Source: an uncultured Methanobrevibacter sp. (GTDB lineage: Archaea; Methanobacteriota; Methanobacteria; Methanobacteriales; Methanobacteriaceae). From it: DNA of 64,000 bases. The stretch is taken from the NCBI RefSeq assembly GCF_902769175.1, contig NZ_CACXNW010000028.1:23239-87238 (forward strand). Reading direction: 5' to 3'. Positions 28,974 to 40,717 of this stretch are shown piece after piece. Positions within the stretch are counted from its first letter, which is position 1. Each line of letters opens with the position of its first letter. The notes under the pieces were generated by a model. That model saw nothing but the letters and a program-made list of their open reading frames with translations. It did no database searches and had not been told where the DNA came from. A program made the position numbers and the translations under genes.

Positions 28974-31698
28974 ATGAGCCTCTTTAAAAAAATTAAATCC
29001 TTCCTTAAATCACAAGTGAATGAAAGCAGTTTTAGATATTTGTCTAATCTAATTCAAAATGAAAAGGAAATAAGTTTAAACAGAGATATTATTCTGGAGG
29101 ATAATGAATTAGATGATTTCATAAAGGGAATCGAAATCAGTGGGGACAATATAACAATCGATGGAAATGGACATAGGATTGATGGGAGAGGAAAAGTCAG
29201 AATTTTTGAAATCAGTGGAAATAACATAACATTAAGAAATATTGTTTTTAAGGATGCTCAAGTACAATATATGTCTGGAGGAGCAATTCAAAACAGTTCT
29301 CAAGACTTAAGTATTTACAATTGCATATTTGAAAATAACTCCACACAGTGGGATGGGGGGAGTATTGAAAATCGTGGATCTGTATTGATAGAAAATTCTA
29401 TTTTTAGAAACAATTCTGCTGCAAAAGGAGGGGGAGCTATTTCCAGCAGGGGCAAGGTGGAAATAATTGATTGTGAATTTGAATCAAACTATACTGAGTT
29501 CCATGGTGGAGTGATATATGCTCAAAAGATTGTAAACATTGTAAACAGTATTTTTAAAGATAATCAAGCCCAACATGGTGGAAGCATCTATATATACAAT
29601 ACAAGCACTGTTAGCATAAACCATTCAAGATTCATAAATTCCAATGATAACTATAATCAAATGGCCTGTGACCTATGTGATTTGACATTGACCAATTCTC
29701 ATTTCCTAAATAATGGGCAAAGTGGAGGATTACATGCTCGTGAATCCAAATTAAAGATTGAAGATTGCCTGTTTAAAGAAAACTTTAAGGCAATTGCCAC
29801 TACAGAATCCGATGTTACGTTAATCAATACCAAATTCAGAAACAATTCAGAAACAATTTTCAGTGATTCATACTTACACATCAGGGAATGTGAGTTTTTA
29901 GAGGAAAACAATAGCAGATTTACAATCAGACTGAAAGGAAATGAGGATTCAGTATCTAATATTGAAAACAATACCTTTGATTGTGAATCATTGAAACTAA
30001 TCCATTTAACAGAAGGATACTGCATTTCCAAACACAATAGATATAATTTTAAGGACAATTATGTGATTTTTAATGAAAATGGGGTCTTTGAAAGTCAAAA
30101 GGACAAATTTTTAAATCCATCGTCAGGAATCCTATACAACAATAATATTTTAAAAACAGAAGATAATCTTGAAGACTTGATTGAAAATGGGCCGGATTCC
30201 CAATTGAAACATATTAAGCAAAAATTGCCTGAAAATATTAAAAGCTTTAGTCATCTTGAAGATTTAATCAATGAAAATGAAGAGATTAACTTAGAGTTTG
30301 ATATCATATTGCATGAGGGAGAAAAGGATTTCTTTGAAGGTGGAATCGAAATAAGCAAAGATAATCTAAAAATCAATGGAAATGGACATGTAATTGATGC
30401 ATGCGAGTTTTCAAGAATATTCTATATCACATCAAGAAATATCACATTGAAGAATATAATATTTAAGAATGGTAAATACTTCAAGGACAAGCTTGATAAT
30501 GAGAGCCGTGGAGGTGGTGCAATTTGCCTTCTTCACGATATCTCCCTAAAGATAATCAATTGTAAATTCTTGAATAATGCCTCAAGGCAATCATCAGGAG
30601 CCATTAAAAGCAATGGTGATGAATTGACAATCATGGACTCAGAATTTAAAAACAACATTGCACATAATGGAAATTCAGGAGCCATATTCAATGAAAAAGG
30701 AGATTTGGTCCTTGAAAACTGTGAGTTCGAATGCAATTACTCTAAAGAAAGTGGAGGGGCTATCTATAATGAAAATGGAAAAGTAAAGATAGGTTCCTGT
30801 GGATTTAAAAACAATTATGTTGAGGAGGAATTTTTTGTAAAGCTTAGAGGGGGTGCAGTATATAATGAAAATGCAAATATCAACGAGCAAGACCATTAAT
30901 GAGACTAATTAGAGGGGTGCAGTATATAATGAAAATGGAGAGCTATTTATAAGCAATTCAAACTTTGAAGAGAATAAATGTTTCAAAGGAGGGGCAGTCT
31001 TCAATGCAGGAGAGTCATTTAGAATAGAGGACAGTTACTTTAGCAAAAATCAGGCTGAAGAAGGAGCATCCATATACAATTTAAGCAATTCTAACTACAC
31101 CATATCAAATTGTACCTTTGAAAACAATGAATCACAGGGTGCAGGAATCTACAATAAGGAAAGTGACTTATACTTGGAAAATTCTAGATTCAATGAAAAT
31201 CTCTCAATACATAGTGGCGGTGCCCTATACAACGATAAGGGAGAAATCAATCTTAATGGCTGTGATTTTAAACATAACAGAGTAATTTGGGGAAAGTGTG
31301 GTGGAGCAATATCCTCATTCTATGGAAGTTCCAGATTGGAAAATTGCAGTTTCTCTAAGAATTCAGCAAGAAATGGGGGAGCTATTGACAACTATCATGG
31401 AAATTGGGTTATAAGTAACTGCAACTTCAATGAAAACAACTCTGAAATGAAAGGAGGATCAATTGTCAATAGGGAAAGTGGATTGATGAATATTTCCAAT
31501 ACCAATTTCAACAACAATGAATCCAAAGCAGCAACAGACATTTACAATATTGAAGGTAAAATGGACTTGTTTAGATGCCAATTTGAAAATAGGGATGAAC
31601 TGATTATTATAAATAAAGATGAAATATCACTTAATGAATGTGAATTCGAAGATTTTCATAAAATGATGGATTTAAGCAATGATAATCAGACATTTTAA
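28974..31698 (+). pseudogene. Intracellular beta-helix protein with GGAI-N repeats, interrupted near 30850-30920
   Basis: The reconstruction is about 890 residues. After 15 basic residues come beta-helix repeats with the polymorphic-membrane-protein signature: SGGAIQNSS, KGGGAISSRG, SGGAIYNENG, HSGGALYNDKG, RNGGAIDNYHG. A 75-residue module (ITIDGNGHRIDG, then ITLRNIVFKDA) occurs at the N-terminus and again near residue 440, so the protein has two tandem halves. There is no signal peptide, unlike the adhesin-like protein at 51385, so a cytosolic location is likely. The frame breaks where a 25-30 base segment (GGTGCAGTATATAATGAAAA) is present twice, at 30852 and 30916, with about 35 bases between. 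ATG 28974 is preferred because AGGTG precedes it. Confidence 0.72.
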
Positions 31699-31943
31699 GA
31701 TATTCTTTTTTTAAATTTTATAATAAATAGTGAAAAAAATTCCTATAGACAAATTGCTTTATGAGATTAATATAGATTTTTTAATAGATAAAATTGGAAG
31801 TTATATTGCTTTCATTTGAAAAAACTTTGATTTTCATTATCCACAAAAGATTCATCAAGAATTTAGGATTTATCATAAATCTATATTTTTTCGGATTCTA
31901 AAATATTTTTGATTTTATCAAAAAAGCCCAATTTCCCATCATT
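31699..31943. other. Convergent intergenic stretch
   Basis: The region between two gene ends, AT-rich, with no ORF or clear hairpin. GCTTTATGAGATTAATATAG at about 31758 resembles the right half of the shared promoter motif, but has no matching left arm. Confidence 0.35.
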
Positions 31944-34900
31944 TTATAAATTATTAAATTCAAAGAATCTTACGTTTCCTAAAGTGTCTCCAACCGCAAG
32001 TTTATTGTCCTTAAGATTTATTGAAGTTGCAAAAATGTCCATGAAGTAAGTGTATTTGCATTCATCATTTTCCCAGAATTTGATTGTGTTGTCTTCACTA
32101 AGGCTGATTAATCTTGAATCTTCTAAATAAATATTTGTAATCTCTTTTTCATGTGCCTTGAAGTTGAATAAATTGTTTCCATTCAAATCGAATATCTCAA
32201 TTGATCCATCTTCATATCCTGCAACTACCCTATCTCCACTAACTTTGATTTTAGTAACTGAACTGTTGGTTTAGAGTCAAATCTGTTTCCATTAGGATAT
32301 TCTCCTATGTTTCCATCTTCAAATCCAACATAAGCGATATTTGAGTCGAATTTAGTGGCTAATGTTCTTGCAGATTTATCAAAATTTCGTTCAATTCCAT
32401 CTATAGACAGCTTTTTCTCTTCAAGGAAGACTATTCCTGAACTGGTTTGAGCTATATCAATTATCGGATTGGAATTTATTGTATCATCCACTTCTAATTC
32501 AATGACCTTATCCTCTTCTTTATCTATATGATTCCACAGATTATCTGCATTGCATGTTGCAAGTTTATAAGTTTTTCTACCATCTTTTTCGGTCTTAACC
32601 CCAGCAAAGGCCAATTGGCTACTGTTGCTATTATATGAAATGGAATTAACCCTAAAGTCATTAGCAAATTGATTGATGCATTCCTCCTTATCCAAATCCC
32701 AAGTGAATATTTCACCATTGTCAGAAGCTGTAATCATATGATTTCCGTCAATCTTGATTGACAAAACAGATTCGCTATGTTTGGTTTCCTCATTTGCTTC
32801 AACTTTCTTATTCAAGTCAATTACACTGATGTCATTGTTTTCATTTCCTACAATAACCCATCTGTCATTTTCATCTGAATAATAGTCAATCGCTGTAGGT
32901 GACTTGATACCTGTTTGAATATCCATTGGAATTTCTGTTTCATTTATCTTTACAATTTCAAACTTAGGCTGTCTTGGCCTTGGAATGTCCCAAACTCTCA
33001 ATACTCCCATATCTGAGATTGTAATGATTTGGTCTTCATCTTCTAAGGTTATAGCTTGAGCAAACTTGTCATGTGGACTGCATACTTGTGCTTCATCAAT
33101 GCTTTCTCCACCACCTGAGTTTTTAAGGGTGTTCCAGAACTTCATCTGTCCGTTTTCAGAAATCAAGGTAAGGAACCTTTTGTTAAGGCCCATAAATCTT
33201 ATTTCCTCTGATAAATCCAATTGTGTACCACTTTCTTCCCCTTCCGGATTTTGTTGATGCTGTCTGTTGTGTGCCTTTCTCATTTCATAGACATCCCCGC
33301 CGTCAACTTCCTTCTCATCACAAACAAGAATTGCCTCGTTTCTTCTTGGAACCAAGATCTGATTATAGTTCTTGTGTTCAATATCCTCTTTCCTCAGTTC
33401 ATTTGTATCCAAATCAATGGTGAAGATTCCGCTGTGGGAAGATGCATAAATCTTATTGTAAGTCTTGGATAGGTAAATGTCAGTAATCTCTGCATCGATT
33501 TTAGGATATTCCTTAGACACTATCCTATTGTCAATATCCCACTCCTTGATAATTCCATTTGAATATGCTGCAAGCATTGATTTGTCCTCATCATTTAGGA
33601 TTATCTTGATGATTTTGTAATCCTCTTCCTTAAAGGTATCCAAATCATTTGCATCGATATCAAAAATGTCTATCACACCATCCTCATTTGCCAAGATAAT
33701 CCTTTTGTCATCTAAAATAGAAATGGCATTTGAGGATTTCTTACCTTCCGGCTTGATTCTTTTGATGATAGAACTTTTTGGAGAGTATAATGCAGTTTTT
33801 TTGGATTTTAGACAATTGCCCTCTGATTTTGAATCCAATTCATCAAGCATTGACTTGATTGCATCATTTTCAATTTCATTCATTCTGCCCCATAACTGAG
33901 GAGCCAATTGCTCCTTCTTGTCTTCAAGGATAGGTGCAGACAATTCAAGTGCCCTTCCAATTAATATGATTGGATGGTCTTCCTTTTCATTGAATTCATG
34001 GTCCTTAGAGAATTGATAGTCCAATACCAGATTATATATGTCTGACAATTTCAATTTGTTCTCTATAAATGAATATGAACTTAAAACCTTGGATAATTCT
34101 TCATTATCTCCAGATTGATTGATATGGTAAGGAAGTTCATTCAATGGCCTTAGTTTTTCACTGATTTCAGATTGGCTAAGTTCGTCTAAATCTTCAGATT
34201 CCTCTAAAACATTAAATGAATAGTTTCCATTTGGATCTGCCTTTTTCATAAAGTAATCAGCCATAAGCCTATTTGAGCTGGTCTTATCATCAGCATACTT
34301 TTCCTTTGCAGCAATTTCAAAGCTTTCGTAGAAAAAGTCATGACGACCTTCCTTTCTTGACATGAAAGGCCTTACCTGTCTTAGATTCAATCTTATATCA
34401 TCTTGAATTTCCTTATTTGAAAGGCTTGTCTTGCTTTCGATAATGCCTATGATTTCCTCTTCTGACAATCCAACACGTGCATTTGCAAGTAGGGAGAAGA
34501 GCAATGGGACTATATTTTCTCCTTTCACATTTTGTTCATCCTCTTCCAATCTGTCTAAAACATGCTTGAATGCAGATACGGGGGAATCCCCAAATTGTTC
34601 TATCTTTTCCTTCAATTGGGTAAATGAACCGAATACTCTTATCTCAGCAAGGAGAATATTTAGGAATAGTGGATTTTTGGAACCTTCAAAATCACATATG
34701 ATATCTATCTGTTCATCATCCAAACCTTTCAGGTAACTCTTAAGGTATTCTTTGATTAGATTCCTTTTACCTTCATCATCCAGTTCCATTATCTCAAATG
34801 TAGAGACATTATCCCTTTTCTTTATTTGTTCTAGAATAGAATTGAACCTCTCATTTGCCTTATCTTTCTTTATTGATGCAATCAGTTTGACATTTTCACG

Positions 34901-36219
34901 AATATCTCCTATCCATTTAAGCATGTTTATTCCATCATTCATCTGATTTACGGCATCAATGATAATAACTGATTCGCCTTTTTCCCCTATTGCCTCCAAT
35001 ATATCTGTGATGTTTCTTTTCAATTCATCCAGATTTTTTGGATAGAAGTTCTCTTGTGAGGATATTCCTGCCTCATCAATGATGGATTTCCATAGGGAAT
35101 AAATGTTTGAACTTAAATCTGAGGCTCCGCAGAACCTTTTGTATAATTTTTTATTAGGATATTTTTCATAAAAATCAGTGGCAAATTTAGCAAGGAGCAT
35201 TGTTTTACCATATCCTGCATTGGCAGTTACCAGACAGAGCTTATTGTCATAGGAACCTCCTATATACTCTTCTAATTTTTTGGTATATTTAGGTCTTGGA
35301 ATGAAACCTTCACTGTTTAGGAAACAGAATATTTCCTGTTGATTAAGGTCCTTTTCAAGTTCTTTTTCATCAGGGTCAGGTATATTGTTAGGAAATGCAA
35401 TGGTGATCTGTTCCTTAAGCTGTTCAATGATCACTTCCTTCAGTGATTTTCCTTCACATTCAAAGTCTTCAGTCTTCCTTGATTTTCACCGTTGTTGTAG
35501 CGCACACCATCTTCGGTAACTACAGGATTTAATTCAGGAAGTTTTAGGTCCTTATCCCAATGTCCCTTATAATCAGTAATCAATACATTTACCTTTGTTT
35601 CATCATCATCAGATTTTCCATCTTCCAAAACCTTTCTTTCTCTGATTTTTTCTTTGGTTTTTGCTAATTCTTCATCAGCAAGTTTTATCTTTTCTTCATC
35701 CACTTCAGATTCATTAGTATATATCAATCTTTGAGCATCGGTAATCTCTCCAATATATGAATCATCTCTAAAGAAGAAAATGGAATGTTTTGTAGGAGGG
35801 CAATCATAATCCTTACCTTTATTCTCTAAAAATAAATGAATAGGCTTAAGCAATGCATGCTCGATTTCCATTTCAGTTGCAGATCTTCCTTCCAATGTAT
35901 CAATGTCAGTATATCTTTTCCTGGTATCATCTGTGATTTTCTCTTGGAAATTAGGAACCTAACCTCTACGCTGACCTAAAAAACATAAGAAAAATGGACG
36001 GCTTTTGTCAATGTGGCGAAGACATGTTTCAATGGTTCTATTGCTTTCAGATTCTTCCTCTGTCACACCCCATCTCAAGTCTATATCGGTCAATCGGATA
36101 TGTCTTTCTTCACACCATTCTGTCAGTTCAGGGAAAACTTCCTTAATAAGATAATCCCTTTCCGCATGCATGTCGTTAAAAGTACTGCTGATGAATACAA
36201 TTGCCTCTTCCCATTTCAT
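31944..36219 (-). pseudogene. DUF4062 - STAND NTPase - WD40 protein, broken by one stop and two frameshifts
   Basis: The reconstruction is about 1,425 residues. The N-terminus is DUF4062: EAIVFISSTFNDMHAERDYL, LRWGVTEEES, HIDKSRPFFLCFLGQRRG. An NTPase follows with LVTANAGYGKTMLLAKFA (Walker A) and SVIIIDAVNQMND (Walker B), then helical and winged-helix-like segments. The C-terminal half is WD-type repeats (KIIKIILNDEDKSMLAAYSN, then GIIKEWDID; ITISDMGVLRVWDIP; DNTIKFWEN). The order equals that of eukaryotic NWD1/TEP1-like signal NTPases. Lesions: TAG at 35959-35961, where the family has Trp (GQRRGWVP); a one-base loss near 35480; a one-base loss near 32265 that rejoins KPTV to VTKIKVSGDRVV. 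It is probably a sensor that oligomerises, perhaps in defence; inferred. Confidence 0.78.
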
Positions 36220-36774
36220 ATTTTCACCAAAGAATTAAATTATTAATAAAAAATTATTATATGATTAATATTTTAGTTAATATTGATATTAAATGTTTAT
36301 ATATTTTAGAATATTTTAGAAATATTCGTTTTCTAAAAGCAAAATTGTTATTAATATTTATTTTTTAAACAATAAAAGTGGAATAAATCAAATTATTTAT
36401 TTAAAACAAGTAATTGTGAATTTTAAAAAAGAATTGAAAAAATGGATTGAATTTTTTTATTTTCTAAAAATTAAGTGAAAATAAATAAGAATTGAAAAAA
36501 TGGATTGAATTTTTTTATTTTCTAAAAATTTTTTTATTTTCTAAAAATTAAGTGAAAATAAATAAGAATTGAAAAAATGGATTGAATTTATTTATTTTCT
36601 AAAAATTAAGTGAAAATAATTAAGAATTGAAAAAATGGATTGAATTTATTTATTTTCTAAAAATTAAGTGAAAATAATTAAGAATTGAAAAAATAGGTTG
36701 AATTTATTTATTTTCTAAAAATTAAATATGAAAATAAAAAAGAATATAAAAAATAGAAAGAACTAAATGGTAAA
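36220..36774. other. Intergenic region dominated by a 58-bp tandem array
   Basis: Next to the DUF4062 gene are TATA-like elements (TTTATATATTTTAGAATATT near 36295). The rest is the repeat array at 36431-36730. No ORF of note. Confidence 0.5.
36431..36730. repeat. Five copies of a 58-bp tandem repeat
   Basis: Units start at 36431, 36489, 36566, 36624 and 36682. Each begins GAATTGAAAAAATGGATTGA and contains ATTTTCTAAAAATTAAGTG. Spacing is 58 bases except one unit lengthened by an internal 19-base duplication. The array lies just past the 3' end of the Hsp70 gene. Confidence 0.9.
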
Positions 36775-38977
36775 TTAAAAATCGATATTAACATTGGCAA
36801 GACTGAAGAAGAACTTGCATTCATCTAAAACATCATTCAAATAGTTCAAATATTCTAAAGAAGGATAAACAGCTATTTTATCATACTTAGCCATATCAAT
36901 TAAAACATCAAGATAACTGATGGTTTCCCTATCCTCAATCTCTTGTATGTTTTCAAAAACCCTCTCTAAACTATCATTAGGATTATTTTCATTTAATGTG
37001 AAATCCCTTATTTTATTGTATCTTTCAATGATTTCATCATATTTTGCCCTTAAATTGTCATAATTGTCAAGAAAATTATTATAGTTGCTGTAATTGTTAA
37101 AGCTGAATGAATTGGTAAAGCTTTGCCTTAAATAAGGAATAAATACTTCAAAATCAATTAGATTAGACTCATCTATACTAATATTTAATTCAATTTCAGA
37201 GCCTTTAGGCAAATCATCAATGATGTCATCACCATCAATGAGTATTTCACCTAAAAATGTATTGTAATTGGCTAAAATCAATTCTCCTGAATAAAATGAT
37301 AATTTAATAAAGCTGTTTTCATTTCCATTTTCAATGGATTCTCTTGTAATGGCAATTTCTTTTCTCTATATTGGAATCTTTTCTCCCTTAAAGGCAATCA
37401 CATGTGAAGAGTTGAATTTTCTGGAATAATCCTTTACAAATTCAATTTGAGATTCCAAATCAATTGATTCATCATTATTCTTTAAGGTCAATGAAGAGTC
37501 TTCATCTAAATAAAGGTTAATGGAAGATGGAAGAATATTGCATCCTGGATTAATTGCCCTTTTATAGCTTATTGAATTGGTGGAATTTTCATCTATTTCC
37601 ACTAAATTGTGATTTTCATCAAAAACATTGATTAAAAATTCATTATAATCATCATTGACTTCCAAACTCAACTTAAAGTTGCCGTCAATATCCAATTCCT
37701 GTTTTTTAACTGTTTCATTGCTTTTGGCATTTACTGCTTCAATTGAATAGTCTAAAAATGAAAATTTGCTCTCAAGGCTAAATACCTTTCCTTCTATATA
37801 TATTGTCTTCAAATCCGATTCTTTCATAATCTAAAATCAATGCAAACTTATGGTTTTGAGGCTCAATGAACTGTTTTTCTATTGTTCCTGCATAAATGGA
37901 AGCTCCCTCTGCAATAACTGTCAATGGGTTTATGCCATATTCCAATGGTCTGTTGAATTCATTTCTTAAAGTATCCCTTAATACAGAGCTTAGAGTAGAT
38001 CCTCCCACCAAAATAATCCTTTCCACATCTTCGATAGATAAATAGCTCTCTTCCAATATTTCATAGCAATGATTATATGTGGTTTTTAAAAATGGCTTCA
38101 TTACATCAATCAAATTATTTTTGCTTAAGCTGCATTTAAAGTCATAGGAATCAAACAGGTTTTCAATAGTCACTTCATATTCCTCAATGTCAGATAATGC
38201 TATTTTGGCTTTCTCTGCTTCATTTTTAAGTATTGAAAATGCCTTAAGGTATTTTGGATTGTCTCTTCTAAAATCAGAAAGATTTAAGTCCTCCATTATC
38301 TTTGGTGTGAAATAGTCATCAACAATCTTCCAGTCAAACAGCTTTCCTCCTAAATTGTCTTCTCCGCTTGTTGCAAGCTTTTCTATCTCATGGCCATTTG
38401 CCTTAACCAAAGACACATCAAATGTACCTCCACCTAAGTCATAAACCATCCAAATGCCATTATCCTGCTTTTTTGCCCTTAATCCATAGGCGATAGCTGC
38501 AGCAACAGGCTCTAAAATAAGGTAAACTGATTCAAATCCAGCAAGCTCTGCTGCTTCTTTAGTTGCTCTTGTCTTCAATGGGTTTGAATTTGCAGGAACA
38601 GTTATGACAATCTCTTTAATGTTCATCTTTGTCTCTTCATAAATGGATTTTTTCAAATCCTTTAATAGCTCTGATGAGAGCTGTTCTGGATACATCATTA
38701 TATCAGATTTTTCAAAATGAAATGGAATGGGAAAGCCCATGTTAAGCTTGAATTCACTTACAGCATTTGATGGATCATTGATTACAGCATCCTTTGCCAT
38801 TTTTCCCACATGAATTTCACCGGAATCATCTATAAATACAGCAGATGGAGTATGGTCTTCACCTGTCAAGTGATTTCTAATGATTTCAGGCTCTTGACCA
38901 TTAAAGCAAGCTATTATTGAATCGCTTGTTCCTAAGTCAATAGCAAAATCAACTGTGTTTCGTCTTGTTTCATTCAT
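36775..38977 (-). pseudogene. Divergent Hsp70 with an inserted beta domain, broken by one frameshift and one stop
   Basis: The reconstruction is about 735 residues. The ATPase domain is good Hsp70: VDFAIDLGTSDSIIACFNG, VITVPANSNPLKTRATKEAA, LEPVAAAIAYGL, YDLGGGTFDVSLV, RIILVGGSTLSSVLRD. An extra segment of about 130 residues follows, reading as a beta-sandwich (EGKVFSLESKFSFLDYSIEA, DGNFKLSLEVNDDYNEFLIN). Only then comes the substrate-binding-like part (LSFYSGELILANYNTFLGEI, LPKGSEIELNISID) and a helical tail. It is not the housekeeping DnaK. Two bases are missing in an AT run near 37797 (DNIYIEG), and a TAG at 37366-37368 follows KGEKIPI. ATG 38977 follows AAGTGATT. It may act as a signalling chaperone for nearby proteins. 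Confidence 0.78.
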
Positions 38978-39036
38978 AAAAATCACTTTCCCTAATTTAA
39001 CGATTTAATATTTGAATAAATATAATTTTAATGATT

Positions 39037-39059
39037 TATTTTGAATAAATGTAAATTTT
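39037..39059 (-). promoter_or_regulatory. Hsp70 promoter element shared with the FHA gene
   Basis: A 23-base element here is identical but for one base to the element at 43398-43420. Its minus-strand core is TTTACATTTATTCAAAATA. It lies about 60 bases before the Hsp70 start. Its ATTTAT-(A/T)C part resembles half of the shared palindrome. Confidence 0.5.
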
Positions 39060-39097
39060 TACAATTTAATAATGTAGAAATATAAATTTTTGATAAG

Positions 39098-40629
39098 TTA
39101 CATTCTCACGTCCTGTTTGTATAATGATAATTTATAAGCATAATCCTTTCTAATATCATCATCAGATACCACTAAAAACTCCAATAGCTTAGAAGAATCT
39201 ACCAATTTATTCTTTTTTGACAAAGCAATGCTTTCCTCAAGTATGGTATTTTTATCACAAGTCCTTAAGATATCTATTGAATCCTTATAAATTTCATTTA
39301 TCCTATCATCTCTTTCCATTAGTTTATCCAAAGCTTCGATTGATCCCTTTAAATCCTTATCTTTTTCCAAATCTATAAATAAATCACATAAATTGATAAA
39401 ATGACCATAGCTTTCCTTCAATATTGGATTATATGCAAAGGCTTCGTTTAACAAGTCAATAGCCAATTTGTAATTTTCTTCCTTTAGTGTAACTGTAAAT
39501 GCTTCTGAAATCAATTTGGCATCAGGATAATCTCCTTTCCATAACCTAAGGGTCTTGGCATAAGTTTTTCTTATTTCATAATCCTTTAAAACTTCCTTTT
39601 CAAGAATGGAACTGGCTTCATCCAATCCATCTTCCATTTTAGCCAATCTGAATGCTTCTAAAATATTGTCATTCAATATATAATCGTAATAGTATTTTTG
39701 CTCCTCTTTTGATTCCCTTTTATCACTCAAATAATCTTGATAATATGCATACTCCTTAAAAGTGTCAATTGCAATTTCCAAATCATATATAAATTCATTT
39801 GCATCCTTGTATCTTTTTTCAGGGTCTTTTTGTATGGATTTCATTACAATCTTGTCAATGAACTTGGAATGTTTTCATCAAAAAGGCTTGGCAGCTTTAG
39901 GATTTTGTTCCATGGCCTTCCTTCCACAATGTCTTCAACCTCATATTCATCAATCTTATATGGGAATGAAGCTGTTAAAAGCAAGTAAAATATCACTCCC
40001 ACTGCATAGACATCACTTTCAGTAGAAAAGATTCCCTTAAAGCATTCCGGTGCCATATATGGCTTTGTTCCACCTACTTCAAAGTCTTCTGATTTTGAAC
40101 TCAATTCCCTTGCAAAGCCAAAGTCAGAGATTTTGATGATGATGTCTTCATCATCATTATAATTCATAAGAATGTTTTTTTGTCTTCAAGTCCCTATGAA
40201 TTATTGTCGGCTTTGATGAGTGGAGCGTATTCAATCCTAACAATATCTGTTTTATTATATTCAAACAAATATGGATTGGAATTGGCTCATGTTGATTGAC
40301 ATATGAATTTCCAAAGTTTTCCAAATCTCCGCCTGGAATGTACTCAAGTATAAAATAAGCAAAATCCCATATAATTCCTGCATCATATATATACTGATGA
40401 TATTTTCTTGACGCAATTGTGATGCTATTCTCACTTCGTGAAATATGGGTTCGATATTTTTAGTGTTTTTTAGTGGTTCTTTGATTATTTTCATAGCCCT
40501 TTTGTCATTTAGGTAATTGTGTTTTACAAGGTAAACTTGAGCGTAAGATCATTCACATAAAAACTTAATGACCTCATATTGACCATTGAAAAATTCTTCA
40601 ACTATCTCTTTAACCTTTTCAAAATTCAA
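39098..40629 (-). pseudogene. Ser/Thr protein kinase with TPR-like tail, broken by one stop and three frameshifts
   Basis: The reconstruction is about 510 residues. Kinase landmarks: the glycine-rich loop (FLCE-stop-SYAQVYLV, where the TGA at 40549-40551 replaces an expected Gly), RAMKII (catalytic Lys), HRDLKTKNIL (catalytic loop), SDFGFARE (DFG), GTKPYMAPE (activation end), SDVYAVGVIFYLLL and RYKDANEF. The C-terminal 240 residues are helical, TPR-like (YKLAIDLLNEAFAYNPILKE). Shifts lie in an AT run near 40395 (two extra bases), an A-run near 40178 (one extra) and near 39865 (one lost). The likely start is TTG 40629 after GGTGGT. Expected targets are FHA-binding threonines; the winged-helix-FHA gene is 2 kb away. 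Confidence 0.75.
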
Positions 40630-40717
40630 AGTACCACCAAAAATTAAGATATCTTTTAAGATTCAAAATTTAAATTATGTTTGCTGTAATTAAAAAATAA
40701 TTAAAGGGCTTTAAAAT

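Noticed and set aside
36431..36730. Possible CRISPR array
   Set aside because: The repeats abut without unique spacers of constant length, and no cas gene is nearby; it is a simple tandem array.
2817..40551. Pyrrolysine or other stop-codon recoding
   Set aside because: Expected residues differ between sites, TAG ends several intact genes, and no pyl genes are in the window.
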